Assembly: GCA_023424785.1 (NCBI GenBank)
Contig: JAFADP010000160.1
Coordinates: 1 to 19,836 of the forward strand
Direction: 5' to 3'
Origin: Bacillota bacterium
GTDB taxonomy: Bacteria; Bacillota; Clostridia; Clostridiales; Clostridiaceae
Length of the DNA stretch: 19,836 bases
Below, in pieces: positions 6,008 through 13,524 of this stretch; position 1 is the stretch's first letter, and each line of letters begins with the position of its first letter. A program made the translations under genes and the position numbers. The notes beneath the pieces are model-generated. The model had not been told where the DNA came from. It did no database searches and worked only from the letters and a program-made list of their open reading frames with translations.

Positions 6008-7927
6008 TTACTCACTTAATTCTTCCCAAATAGAGTATAATTCTTCTATTTTATCTTCTAAGCTTTTAATTTCTCTATTAACTCGTACACTTTCTTCAGG
6101 GTTAGAATATATCTCTTCTAAGCAAAGAGTTTCTTGAAGTTTTTCTAAAGCTTCTTCAGATTTGGCGATTTCATCCTCTACCTTTTTTAATTTTTGTTTT
6201 TTAGCTTTTTCTTCTTTTTCTAACTCTTTTTTCTTTTTACGCTCTTCTTTTATTTGAGTTTTTGTTTTGCCATTGGCAAAGTCCTCATAAGCTTCAAAGC
6301 GAGTAGGATTCTTTTTCTTTTCTATGTAGTAATTATAGTTTCCTAAGTACTCTGTTGAACCAACTTCTTCAAGTTCAACTATTTTATTTATAACCTTATT
6401 TAAGAAATATCTATCATGAGATATAACAATTAAGGTTCCATCATAACTTAGAATAGCTTCTTCTAAGGCTTCTCTTGATGGAATATCTAAGTGGTTAGTA
6501 GGTTCATCTAATAAAAGTAAGTTAGGTTTTGAAAGCATTAGTTTTAATAAATTGATTCTACACTTTTCTCCACCGCTAAGTTTATCAATAGTTTTAAATA
6601 CATCATCACCATAGAATAAAAATGACCCTAAGACTGTTCTAAGTTTTGAAGTAGTAAGATACGGGAAGTCATCCCATACTTCATCTAAAATTGTTTTGTT
6701 TAAATCTAAGTTTGATTGCTCTTGGTCATAGTAACCAACTTCAACATTTGCTCCAAGAACCTTAGTACCAGTATCAGGTTTTATTTTATCCATTATTATC
6801 TTAAATAGGGTAGTTTTACCCCTACCATTTTCACCAATTAAGGCTATTTTTTCTCCTCTTTTTAGATCTAGAGAAAGATTTGAAAAGAGGTGCTTTTCTC
6901 CAAAGCTTTTACTTAAATTTTCAATATGTAAAACGTCAAATCCACTTTTAACATTGGCTTCAAAGTTTATTTTTGAAGCTGATTTTTCTGCATCAGGAGC
7001 ATCAATTCTATCCATTCTATCTAAAGCTTTTTGTCTACTTTCAGCAGCTTTAATACTTTTTTCTCTATTAAAAGATTTAAACTTTTCTATTATAGCTTCT
7101 TGTCTTTTAATTTCAGCTTGTTGAAGATTAAAAGCTTTTAACTGAGTATCATAATCCTTTTGTCTTAGTTCTAAATATTTAGTATAAGAAGCATTATAAC
7201 AGTTTACATGTCCGTTAATAACTTGAAAAGTTCTATTAGTTACAGCATCAAGGAAAAATCTATCATGAGATATTATTAAAACTGTTCCTTTATAAGACTT
7301 TAGATGCTCTTCAAGCCATTCAATAGCCTCTAAATCTAGGTGGTTTGTAGGTTCATCTAAAAGTAGTATTTCAGGAGATAATAAAAGTAATTTACATAAA
7401 GCAACTCTTGTTTTTTGACCACCACTTAATGTGGAAATTACTTTATTAAAATCATTTTCTAAAAATCCTAGACCTTTTAAAACTCTACTAATTTCCCCTT
7501 TATATGTATATCCTCCACGATGGGAGTATAGCTCCTGACAAGTAGTATAATCTTTAAATAATTTATTATGATAATCTGCATTAGACTCATCATAAGGCTC
7601 ATTCATTTTTTCTTCTAGAGTAGAAAGTTTATTTTCTAAGTCTATTAAGTTTGAAAATACCGTAAGCATTTCATCATATATAGTATTATCATTACTTAAA
7701 TCTAAATGTTGAGAAAGATATCCCATAGTTTTATTTTTATCAATAAAAAGTTCACCATCATCAAAAGATAATTGTTTTGATAGTATTTTAAATAGTGTAG
7801 ATTTTCCTTCACCATTTGCTCCTATAATACCAACTTTATCTCCTTCATTTATAGATACAGTTACATCTTTTAAAATTTCATCTATTCCATAACTCTTGCT
7901 AATATTTTTACAGCTTAATACAATCAT
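6008..7927 (-). CDS. ABC-F family ribosome-associated ATPase
   Basis: A 639-residue cytoplasmic protein with two ABC ATPase domains and no membrane segment, the signature of ABC-F proteins that bind the ribosomal E site and relieve stalled or drug-blocked translation. Domain 1 has Walker A GANGEGKST (about 36-44), signature LSGGQKTR and Walker B LLLLDEPTNHLD. A basic linker follows (P-site tRNA interaction motif region). Domain 2 has GENGRGKTT, LSGGEKCR and again LLLLDEPTNHLD. The last 85 or so residues are a Lys/Glu coiled coil. This architecture and length match the YdiF/Uup-like housekeeping group rather than short resistance forms. The ATG at 7927 follows GGAGG by 8 nt; an upstream in-frame extension of 12 codons has no SD. 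It has its own consensus promoter. Antibiotic resistance cannot be inferred from sequence alone. Confidence 0.92.
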   Translation of the reverse strand: MIVLSCKNISKSYGIDEILKDVTVSINEGDKVGIIGANGEGKSTLFKILSKQLSFDDGELFIDKNKTMGYLSQHLDLSNDNTIYDEMLTVFSNLIDLENKLSTLEEKMNEPYDESNADYHNKLFKDYTTCQELYSHRGGYTYKGEISRVLKGLGFLENDFNKVISTLSGGQKTRVALCKLLLLSPEILLLDEPTNHLDLEAIEWLEEHLKSYKGTVLIISHDRFFLDAVTNRTFQVINGHVNCYNASYTKYLELRQKDYDTQLKAFNLQQAEIKRQEAIIEKFKSFNREKSIKAAESRQKALDRMDRIDAPDAEKSASKINFEANVKSGFDVLHIENLSKSFGEKHLFSNLSLDLKRGEKIALIGENGRGKTTLFKIIMDKIKPDTGTKVLGANVEVGYYDQEQSNLDLNKTILDEVWDDFPYLTTSKLRTVLGSFLFYGDDVFKTIDKLSGGEKCRINLLKLMLSKPNLLLLDEPTNHLDIPSREALEEAILSYDGTLIVISHDRYFLNKVINKIVELEEVGSTEYLGNYNYYIEKKKNPTRFEAYEDFANGKTKTQIKEERKKKKELEKEEKAKKQKLKKVEDEIAKSEEALEKLQETLCLEEIYSNPEESVRVNREIKSLEDKIEELYSIWEELSE

Positions 7928-7975
7928 TTTTATATCCTCCATATGAGTTAATAACAAATACAATTAACCAGTATA

Positions 7976-8004
7976 ATTATACTATTTAAATTTTATCATA
8001 TCAA
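7976..8004 (-). promoter_or_regulatory. sigma-A promoter of the ABC-F gene
   Basis: On the minus strand TTGATA (8004-7999), a 17-nt spacer and TATAAT (7981-7976) form a near-perfect promoter. It lies downstream of the DUF4397 gene's terminator, so the ABC-F gene is a separate transcription unit with a leader of about 40 nt. Confidence 0.7.
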
Positions 8005-8010
8005 TGTAAC

Positions 8011-8047
8011 AAAAATTAATGAAGAATCTAAAAGATTCTTCATTAAT
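8011..8047 (-). terminator. terminator of the repeat-protein/DUF4397 operon
   Basis: A 14-bp perfect stem joins 8034-8047 and 8015-8028 around a 5-nt loop (8029-8033). It is followed on the minus strand by TTTTTG, including the run opposite A8011-8015. It begins just after the stop codon at 8058-8060 and cleanly separates this operon from the ABC-F gene. Confidence 0.88.
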
Positions 8048-8057
8048 CAAAATATAT

Positions 8058-8693
8058 TTACGTAGTAGTTTTAATATCGCCATCAATAACAATATAAGAG
8101 CCTAGTTGAGTTTTTTTACTATCTATAAGACCAATAATATAAATTGTATGGAATGTTCCAGGTGATAATGTAATATTTTTAACAAACTTTGATAAAAATT
8201 CTGCTGATGAAGATGAAAGTACAAAATTATAAAGTCCAGGGGATAATGTATAATATCCTGTAGTTTCTAAATATTCAACATTATTAAATAGTGTTATATC
8301 ATTAGGAAGAGATAATGATAAAAGTGGTGCATTAGGTGACAAATTCATAAATCTTAAGAATGAAAGTGAACTAGTATCCTCACTAGTTGATCCATCCTTT
8401 ATTTTAAATATACTTAATGTACTTTCTAAAAGAACAAGATTTAAGGTAAGTATTTCATTAGGCACAACTTCTACATTTTCCTCAAGCAAAGGGTTATCGT
8501 AAGTACCTGCTTTATAAACTTGAATATTATAATTACCAACTGGAATTTTATCATAATCAGTCATTGTACCAAAAGAAATATTTTTTGCAACAATAAAGCC
8601 ATTACTATAAATATCTACTGCCCCAGCACCAGCAGCGGCATGAAAAAATCTAAATGCTCCTTCTAGTGTTGGTAATGATTCTCTAAAAAACAT
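8058..8693 (-). CDS. DUF4397 domain protein (two beta-domain copies)
   Basis: A 211-residue protein that I assign to DUF4397 from the start of its first unit, RFFHAAAGAGAVDIYSNG. This fits the family's typical VRxxHASPDAPAVDVYVDG-like opening. A second, more diverged copy starts near residue 113 (LRFMNLSPNAPLLSLSL), so it appears to be a tandem duplication of a beta-sandwich domain. There are no cysteines, no signal peptide and no anchor. The ATG at 8693 comes 1 nt after the TAA of the upstream repeat-protein gene, which shows translational coupling; in-frame TTG/GTG codons a little upstream are less likely starts. Its strict pairing with a repeat protein that also lacks an export signal suggests that both are assembled on a surface made inside the mother cell, such as the spore coat. 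That role is inference. Confidence 0.8.
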   Translation of the reverse strand: MFFRESLPTLEGAFRFFHAAAGAGAVDIYSNGFIVAKNISFGTMTDYDKIPVGNYNIQVYKAGTYDNPLLEENVEVVPNEILTLNLVLLESTLSIFKIKDGSTSEDTSSLSFLRFMNLSPNAPLLSLSLPNDITLFNNVEYLETTGYYTLSPGLYNFVLSSSSAEFLSKFVKNITLSPGTFHTIYIIGLIDSKKTQLGSYIVIDGDIKTTT

Positions 8694-8694
8694 A

Positions 8695-9687
8695 TTAATC
8701 ACCAACCTTATTTTTATTAGCAGTATTATCTGAATAATTAAGAGCAGTTTTTATTGTTCTAGTTAATATTAATTTACTAATAGGTTTAGGTATTTTATAA
8801 GCATTGAATAGAGAAGTTATATTAGAGTCTTCATCTAAAATATTGTTATATATAGAATCTATCCTACCATCATTAATATTTCTCATTAAATGATCAGATT
8901 CGTTTAAAGTAGCATCTAATGATTTTAACACCTCTGTTATATCAGAATTAGAAATATCTACGTTAACTGAATCATATTTTGAAGTGGTAGATGTTGGTGA
9001 GCTAGAATTAGTTTTATTGTACGAATATAAATTTGATTGAGAAGTTTCATCAGGGTAATTAATATCATAAGAAGGAACATTATTAGATGTACCCATGTTG
9101 CCAATTTGATTAAAGTTTGAAAAGCCACTTCCATATTTTATGTTATCGGTGTTAGAAGTATTAACATTGTCGGTAGAAGTACTATAGTTTGTAGTACTTG
9201 GATTATAATATGAAGAACTAGTACCCATATTATTATATGAACTTCCAGTGCCTATATTACCATATGAACTTCCAGTGCCCATATTACCATATGAACTTCC
9301 AGCACCCATCATTTTATTATATGAACCTTCAGCACCCATATTATTATATTGACTTTCAGTACCCATCGTTTTATTATATGAACCTTCAGGGCCAACCATT
9401 TTATTATATGAGCCTTCAGCCCCCATATTACCATATGTTCCTGTATTAACGTAATTATATCCAAGCGAAGCGTTATCAGTACTACTTTTCTTATTACTAC
9501 TTATATATGGCATTGGGAAATTGCTTACATTTCCAGTGACGGGATTAATAACCATGTTTCCCCAAAACATTACTGGTAAAGGAGTATTCTGAAAATTAGG
9601 AATATAGGAACTTGGATTAAATGGTTTAAAAGTTATATCTTCTGAGTCTCTTGAAGCATCCATCATATATTTTTCACAAGGTCTCAT
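8695..9687 (-). CDS. Ser/Tyr/Asn/Gly tandem-repeat protein; possible spore-surface protein
   Basis: A 330-residue protein that I do not recognise. It opens with a short Pro/Asn-rich region (MRPCEKYMMDASRD, then NPSSYIPNFQNTPLPVMFWG). Residues about 85-165 are nine tandem 9- or 10-residue units of the types EGSYNKMMGA and GSSYGNMGT. A Ser/Thr/Asn/Tyr-rich spacer follows, and then a more ordered helical C-terminal part (about 245-330) rich in Leu, Ile and Asp. There is no signal peptide or membrane segment. The ATG at 9687 has GGAGGT 4 nt upstream. It is the first gene of a two-gene operon with the DUF4397 protein, behind a weak sigma-E-like promoter. Composition and context resemble clostridial coat or exosporium proteins, but no specific homologue is evident to me. 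Confidence 0.7.
   Translation of the reverse strand: MRPCEKYMMDASRDSEDITFKPFNPSSYIPNFQNTPLPVMFWGNMVINPVTGNVSNFPMPYISSNKKSSTDNASLGYNYVNTGTYGNMGAEGSYNKMVGPEGSYNKTMGTESQYNNMGAEGSYNKMMGAGSSYGNMGTGSSYGNIGTGSSYNNMGTSSSYYNPSTTNYSTSTDNVNTSNTDNIKYGSGFSNFNQIGNMGTSNNVPSYDINYPDETSQSNLYSYNKTNSSSPTSTTSKYDSVNVDISNSDITEVLKSLDATLNESDHLMRNINDGRIDSIYNNILDEDSNITSLFNAYKIPKPISKLILTRTIKTALNYSDNTANKNKVGD
9224..9437 (-). repeat. 27/30-bp coding tandem repeat
   Basis: About eight imperfect units of 27 or 30 bp run through this stretch, each with a core like CCCATATTACCATATGAACTT on the plus strand. They encode the 9- and 10-residue SYN/SYG units of the repeat protein. All length changes are multiples of three, so the frame is kept. 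Neighbouring units at 9224-9303 are nearly identical, which suggests recent duplication or slippage, and copy number may vary between strains. Confidence 0.85.
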
Positions 9688-9727
9688 AATTACCTCCAAA
9701 TAGTAAAATGTTCATATATTACATAAA

Positions 9728-9756
9728 AATATATGATAAAGGTTAAAACAATAGAA
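9728..9756 (-). promoter_or_regulatory. possible sigma-E promoter for the repeat-protein operon
   Basis: On the minus strand TTCTATT (9756-9750) precedes CATATATT (9735-9728) with a 14-nt spacer. Compared with the sigma-E consensus (ATATT-N14-CATACAAT) the -35 core matches 4 of 5 and the -10 6 of 8. Transcription would start near 9720, about 33 nt before the start codon. This is only suggestive in such AT-rich DNA. Confidence 0.25.
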
Positions 9757-9780
9757 CATACTATAAACTAAGGAATATTA

Positions 9781-9830
9781 TATTAAGCTTTTTATTATAA
9801 AAGCAAAAACTTAAAAGATAAAGCTTAATA
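9781..9830. repeat. 11-bp inverted repeat in a divergent intergenic region
   Basis: TATTAAGCTTT (9781-9791) recurs as its exact reverse complement at 9820-9830, separated by 28 nt. A nested GCTTTT/AAAAGC pair is also present. It lies between the divergent repeat-protein and desulfurase-like genes, where no terminator is expected. It could be an operator pair or a leader stem-loop of the downstream gene. Confidence 0.5.
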
Positions 9831-9888
9831 AATACCTTGGTAACATTTAAATATCATTATATGTATTATATAGTGGAGGAGATTTATT

Positions 9889-11190
9889 ATGTATCAAGAA
9901 AAAATAGACTACAATAAATTATTGATTGGTATAGATACTAAAGTAAAAACCTTAAATGGAAAAAATATAAGGGCAATAAATTTTGATAATTCAGCTACAA
10001 CTCCCCCTTTTAAAAAGGTAATATATAATATAGTAAAATTAAGTGAATATTATGGTTCAATTGGTAGAGGTGCTGGACAAAAAGCTGAATTTACTACCCA
10101 TATATATCATGAAGCAAAAAATTATTTATTAGATTTTTTTAATGTAAGAAATAAGGAAAATTATACAGTAATATCTGTGGCTAATACTACAGATGGAATA
10201 AATAGATTATCCAGAATATTATCAAAAGATAAGAGTGATGTTATTTTATTGAGTAGGATGGAGCATCATTCTAATGATTTACCTTGGAGAAAGCATTTTA
10301 CTGTAGATTATGTTGATGTAGATGAAAAAGGAAGATTACTAATAAATGAATTTGAAGAAAAACTAGTTAGATATAATGGAAGAGTTAAGTATATATCAGT
10401 AACTGGAGCATCTAATGTTACAGGATATCTAAATGAAATTCATAAAATCGCTAAGATAGCTCATAAATATAATAGTAAGATAATAGTAGATGGAGCTCAA
10501 CTTGTACCTCATAAGAGGATTAATATGAGTGGTAATAACAGTGATGAGATTATAGATTTCTTAATTTTCTCAGGCCATAAGCTTTATGCACCTTTTGGAG
10601 GGGGAATAATAATAGGACCCAAAGATGAATTTAATATGCATGATACAGATAATGAAGGTGGAGGAACAGTAAATATAGTTATGGATAACTGGATAAAATA
10701 TCTAGATACTCCAGCAAAAAATGAAGCAGGAACTCCTAATTACTTTGGTATAGTATCTATAGTGGAAGCATTAAGAATATTAGATAATATAGGATTTGAT
10801 AATATTCATAATAATGAAATAAAGCTTAGAAATAAATTGTTTGATGGTTTAAAATTAATTCCTAAAATAATTAATTATGGGGATATGGATAATTATGAAG
10901 ACAGGTTAGGCATTGGAGTTTTTAATATTAAATCAGTATATCATCAAGAGGTAGCAGAAGAATTAGCTAAGATATATGGCATATTAGTAAGACAAGGGTG
11001 GTTTTGTGCGCATCCTTATTGTAGAAGACTTATGAATTTATCAGAAAAAGAAGCAACGAATTTTATCTATGATAATAATGAAAAAATGCCTGGAATGGTA
11101 AGAGTAAGTTTTGGAATTTATAATAATGAAAAAGAGGTAGATTATCTTTTAAATGCATTGGAGAAAATATCAAAAAGTCATATTAATTAA
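9889..11190 (+). CDS. class V aminotransferase / cysteine desulfurase-like PLP enzyme
   Basis: A 433-residue PLP enzyme of the class V (NifS/SufS/Csd) family. It begins its conserved core with FDNSATTPPF, the usual N-terminal signature. The HH pair in RMEHHSNDLPW stacks on PLP, the DGAQL segment holds the PLP-binding Asp, and SGHKLYAP carries the Schiff-base lysine (K231). C373 in GWFCAHPYC occupies the region of the active-site cysteine of SufS-type desulfurases. Length is slightly greater than SufS (about 406). The ATG at 9889 has GGAGGAG about 8 nt upstream. No Fe-S scaffold, ThiI or thiolation partner is adjacent, so the sulfur acceptor, and even whether it is a desulfurase rather than a transaminase or lyase, is open. 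A hairpin terminator follows. Confidence 0.85.
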   Translation: MYQEKIDYNKLLIGIDTKVKTLNGKNIRAINFDNSATTPPFKKVIYNIVKLSEYYGSIGRGAGQKAEFTTHIYHEAKNYLLDFFNVRNKENYTVISVANTTDGINRLSRILSKDKSDVILLSRMEHHSNDLPWRKHFTVDYVDVDEKGRLLINEFEEKLVRYNGRVKYISVTGASNVTGYLNEIHKIAKIAHKYNSKIIVDGAQLVPHKRINMSGNNSDEIIDFLIFSGHKLYAPFGGGIIIGPKDEFNMHDTDNEGGGTVNIVMDNWIKYLDTPAKNEAGTPNYFGIVSIVEALRILDNIGFDNIHNNEIKLRNKLFDGLKLIPKIINYGDMDNYEDRLGIGVFNIKSVYHQEVAEELAKIYGILVRQGWFCAHPYCRRLMNLSEKEATNFIYDNNEKMPGMVRVSFGIYNNEKEVDYLLNALEKISKSHIN

Positions 11191-11197
11191 AGTAATG

Positions 11198-11224
11198 GGC
11201 TAGGTAAAACTACTTAGCCTTTAT
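11198..11224 (+). terminator. terminator after the class V aminotransferase gene
   Basis: GGCTAGGTA (11198-11206) pairs with TACTTAGCC (11211-11219), 9 bp with one GU, loop AAAC, followed by TTTATAT. The next gene on the same strand starts only 24 nt further, with no promoter in between. Confidence 0.7.
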
Positions 11225-11248
11225 ATATGGTATAAAGGGAGGATGGTT

Positions 11249-11524
11249 ATGAGAAGATGTGAAAGGTGTGATTGGAATATTACTACATTGTATATACTAA
11301 AACAAGAAAATCAAGAAGAAATAATATGTCCTAATTGTGGAAGGGTGCTAGTAGCAACTTCAAATAGTATAACAATGAAAAAATGCTTTTCATACATAAT
11401 ATTTTTTATTTTTGCAATATTACCTTTATTAATTTTTAAAAAGATTATTCTACTTATAATTTGGATATTATTTTCAACATATATTCTTCCCGCACTAATA
11501 TATAATTTTGAGGAAAAAATATAG
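11249..11524 (+). CDS. small zinc-ribbon membrane protein (cxxc_20_cxxc type)
   Basis: A 91-residue protein with an N-terminal Cys4 knuckle (C4, C7 and C27, C30; CERC and CPNC about 20 residues apart) followed by two hydrophobic segments (about 48-65 and 67-85) and a short acidic tail. This arrangement fits the small Firmicute family known as cxxc_20_cxxc (TIGR04104), whose function is unknown. The zinc-ribbon would lie in the cytoplasm. I chose the ATG at 11249 because GGGAGG lies 6 nt upstream; an ATG at 11243 is too close to that SD. It follows the aminotransferase gene after a terminator hairpin, so it depends on read-through or on a promoter I cannot see. Confidence 0.7.
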   Translation: MRRCERCDWNITTLYILKQENQEEIICPNCGRVLVATSNSITMKKCFSYIIFFIFAILPLLIFKKIILLIIWILFSTYILPALIYNFEEKI

Positions 11525-11550
11525 GAAAGTAAAAATACTTTCCTAATTTT
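11523..11550. terminator. shared terminator of the Cys4 membrane protein and PFK genes
   Basis: AGGAAAGTA (11523-11531) and TACTTTCCT (11536-11544) form a perfect 9-bp stem with an AAAA loop. AATTTT follows on the plus strand and ATATTTTT on the minus strand. The plus-strand gene's stop codon (11522-11524) runs into the stem. Confidence 0.8.
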
Positions 11551-11555
11551 AAAAA

Positions 11556-12773
11556 TTACTTTATAAATACTTTGTATTTTGGAAGATGCTTATGAGTATA
11601 AAGATTTGGCTCTCCTCCAAGAAGTGGTTGGAAGTATTGAATAGCTTCTTCCTTAATATGGTTTCCTTCTTCATTTATCCAATCAGAAGGGAAATATTTA
11701 ATTTGATTAGCTATTTTACTAGCATCAACTAATTTATAGTCTATTTCGTATGGATAATTACTTGTTCTATCTAAAGCAACCATACATCCATTACTATCTT
11801 CTAAAGCAAATTTAAGAGCTTTATATCCAGCCATAAAAGCTTCATCAATATCTACTTGAGAAGAACAGTGCATAGCACATCTTTGAAGAATTCCAAGTTC
11901 TAGAGCCTTAACTCTTGATGTAATTCCAGAATTTAAAATTAATTGTCTTAAATATTCACCAACTCCACCTAATTGAGCATGCCCGAATTTATCTTGAGAT
12001 GAACATTCAAGTTCTGTTAAGAATTTACCGTCTTTATTTTTTAATCCTTCAGATGCAACAATATAAACTTGGTTTTGTTCCTTAAATTTTTTCTCAACAT
12101 CAGCTAAGAATTTTTCTTCATCAAAGGCAACTTCAGGAAGATATATAAAATCAGGAACTGGTTTTCCAAAATATCTAGAAGTACAAGTAGATGCAGCTAA
12201 CCAACCAGTGTCTCTACCCATAGTTTCCATAATAAATACTCCATTATTTATATAAACAGATGAATCAAAATAAGTTTCAAGTACAGATGTACATATAAAT
12301 TTTGCTGCGCTACCAAAGCCAGGAGTATGATCTGTAAACATTAAGTCATTATCTATAGTTTTAGGAATTCCAATAAATTTAATATCTAATCCCTTTTCCT
12401 TAGCGTATTTACCAAGTTTTGCTGTGGTGTCCATTGAATCATTTCCACCTATGTAGAAAAATGCTTTAATATCTAATTCTCTTAATATAGAGATAAGTTT
12501 ATCATATTCTTCAGTAGATTCTGTAAGAGGCTTCATTTTGTATCTACAAGAACCTAGTCCTGATGAAGGTGTATATTTAAAAATTTCTTTTTCTTCACTA
12601 GTTAGGCAAGATAAATCAATAATATTTTTATTTAATATACCTTCAATACCATTTAATCCCCCATATACTTTATCAAAAAGCTTTAAATCATCATTAGCTT
12701 TAATAACTCCAACAACACTAGAGTTTATTACTGAAGTAGGACCTCCAGATTGTGCAATTATACAATTAGGCAT
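11556..12773 (-). CDS. 6-phosphofructokinase, probably PPi-dependent
   Basis: A 405-residue phosphofructokinase that phosphorylates fructose 6-phosphate to fructose 1,6-bisphosphate in glycolysis. The phosphoryl-donor signature GGNDS is at residues 109-113, where ATP enzymes usually have GGDGS; the Asp in place of Gly blocks ATP in known PPi enzymes. PKTIDND (137-143) has Lys where ATP enzymes have Gly (PGTIDND), another mark of the PPi type. MGRDTGWLA follows. Length (405) fits this group and is longer than the 320-residue ATP enzyme. The ATG at 12773 has GGGAG 7 nt upstream, better than an in-frame ATG at 12791. It is monocistronic with its own promoter. Donor choice is inferred from motifs; a bifunctional enzyme is possible. 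Confidence 0.85.
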   Translation of the reverse strand: MPNCIIAQSGGPTSVINSSVVGVIKANDDLKLFDKVYGGLNGIEGILNKNIIDLSCLTSEEKEIFKYTPSSGLGSCRYKMKPLTESTEEYDKLISILRELDIKAFFYIGGNDSMDTTAKLGKYAKEKGLDIKFIGIPKTIDNDLMFTDHTPGFGSAAKFICTSVLETYFDSSVYINNGVFIMETMGRDTGWLAASTCTSRYFGKPVPDFIYLPEVAFDEEKFLADVEKKFKEQNQVYIVASEGLKNKDGKFLTELECSSQDKFGHAQLGGVGEYLRQLILNSGITSRVKALELGILQRCAMHCSSQVDIDEAFMAGYKALKFALEDSNGCMVALDRTSNYPYEIDYKLVDASKIANQIKYFPSDWINEEGNHIKEEAIQYFQPLLGGEPNLYTHKHLPKYKVFIK

Positions 12774-12797
12774 ACAATTACTCCCTTTCATATACTT

Positions 12798-12826
12798 ATA
12801 TTATTTTTTACATACTATTCTATCAA
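12798..12826 (-). promoter_or_regulatory. promoter of the PFK gene
   Basis: On the minus strand TTGATA (12826-12821), a 17-nt spacer and TAATAT (12803-12798). The -35 is 5 of 6 consensus and the -10 is weaker. It would start transcription about 18 nt before the start codon. Confidence 0.45.
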
Positions 12827-12930
12827 ATACTATACAATAAAAAATCAGTTTAATAAAGTACTTTATATAATGAATATTATTTATTATTTTGAACTATCTA
12901 TAAATATAGTTAATTTATAAGAGGGGTCTA

Positions 12931-13482
12931 ATGAATATTTTTGATGTTATTTTAATTGGGATAGCACTAGCAATGGATGCATTTGGAGTTAGTTTAGGAA
13001 TAGGAGTAAATTCTCATGTATCTAAAAATGAAAAAATACTATATGATATATCATTTGGTTTTTTTCAATTTTTATTTATATTCTTAGGTGGAATATTAGG
13101 ATATTTTTTTAATACATATGTAACTAGTATACCCAATGTTTTAGGTGGTATAGTAATAGGTGCATTAGGAATTTTTATGATAATTGAAGGATTTAAAGAG
13201 AAGGAAGAATCTATACTAGCTAAAAAAGGTATGATATTAATATTAGGCATATCTGTTAGTATTGATGCTTTAGTAATTGGTTTTTCTGCTTTTAGTAAGA
13301 TAAATATTATTAGTATATTATATATTAATTCTGTCTTAGTTGGATTAATTACTAGCTTTTTATGTTTAATTGCTTTTTTTATATGTAAATTTATAAGAAG
13401 AATAAATTATATTTCTAAATATGCAGATTTTTTTGGAGGAATAGCTTTAATTTTATTTGCCTTAAAAATGCTATTTTTTTAG
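12931..13482 (+). CDS. mntP: MntP-family manganese efflux pump
   Basis: A 183-residue membrane protein with six predicted helices that exports Mn2+ in characterised members. It shows the two-fold repeat typical of MntP: AMDAFGVSLGIG (D16) in helix 1 and SIDALVIGFS (D112) in helix 4, which supply the membrane-embedded acidic residues. The C-terminal YADFFGGIALILFALK segment also matches the family. Length is normal (about 185). The ATG at 12931 is preceded by GAGGGG. A Fur-family regulator gene follows after 42 nt, probably in the same transcript, so metal-dependent control is plausible. No mntP-type (yybP-ykoY) riboswitch is visible in the short upstream region. Family assignment is firm; ion specificity is by homology. 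Confidence 0.85.
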   Translation: MNIFDVILIGIALAMDAFGVSLGIGVNSHVSKNEKILYDISFGFFQFLFIFLGGILGYFFNTYVTSIPNVLGGIVIGALGIFMIIEGFKEKEESILAKKGMILILGISVSIDALVIGFSAFSKINIISILYINSVLVGLITSFLCLIAFFICKFIRRINYISKYADFFGGIALILFALKMLFF

Positions 13483-13524
13483 TCATATGTTATAATAACT
13501 ATAGATTTATATGTAGGTGATATT

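Noticed and set aside
6008..7927. ABC-F protein as an antibiotic resistance gene.
   Set aside because: The YdiF/Uup-like architecture with a C-terminal coiled coil and its housekeeping context give no support for a resistance role.
9237..9449. Open frame on the plus strand giving a Tyr/Met-rich repeat peptide.
   Set aside because: It is antisense to the SYN/SYG repeats of the minus-strand gene and owes its length and regular composition to the repeat; there is no SD.
12844..12930. Mn riboswitch (yybP-ykoY) ahead of mntP.
   Set aside because: The region is too short and lacks the conserved GGGGAGUA and related loops.
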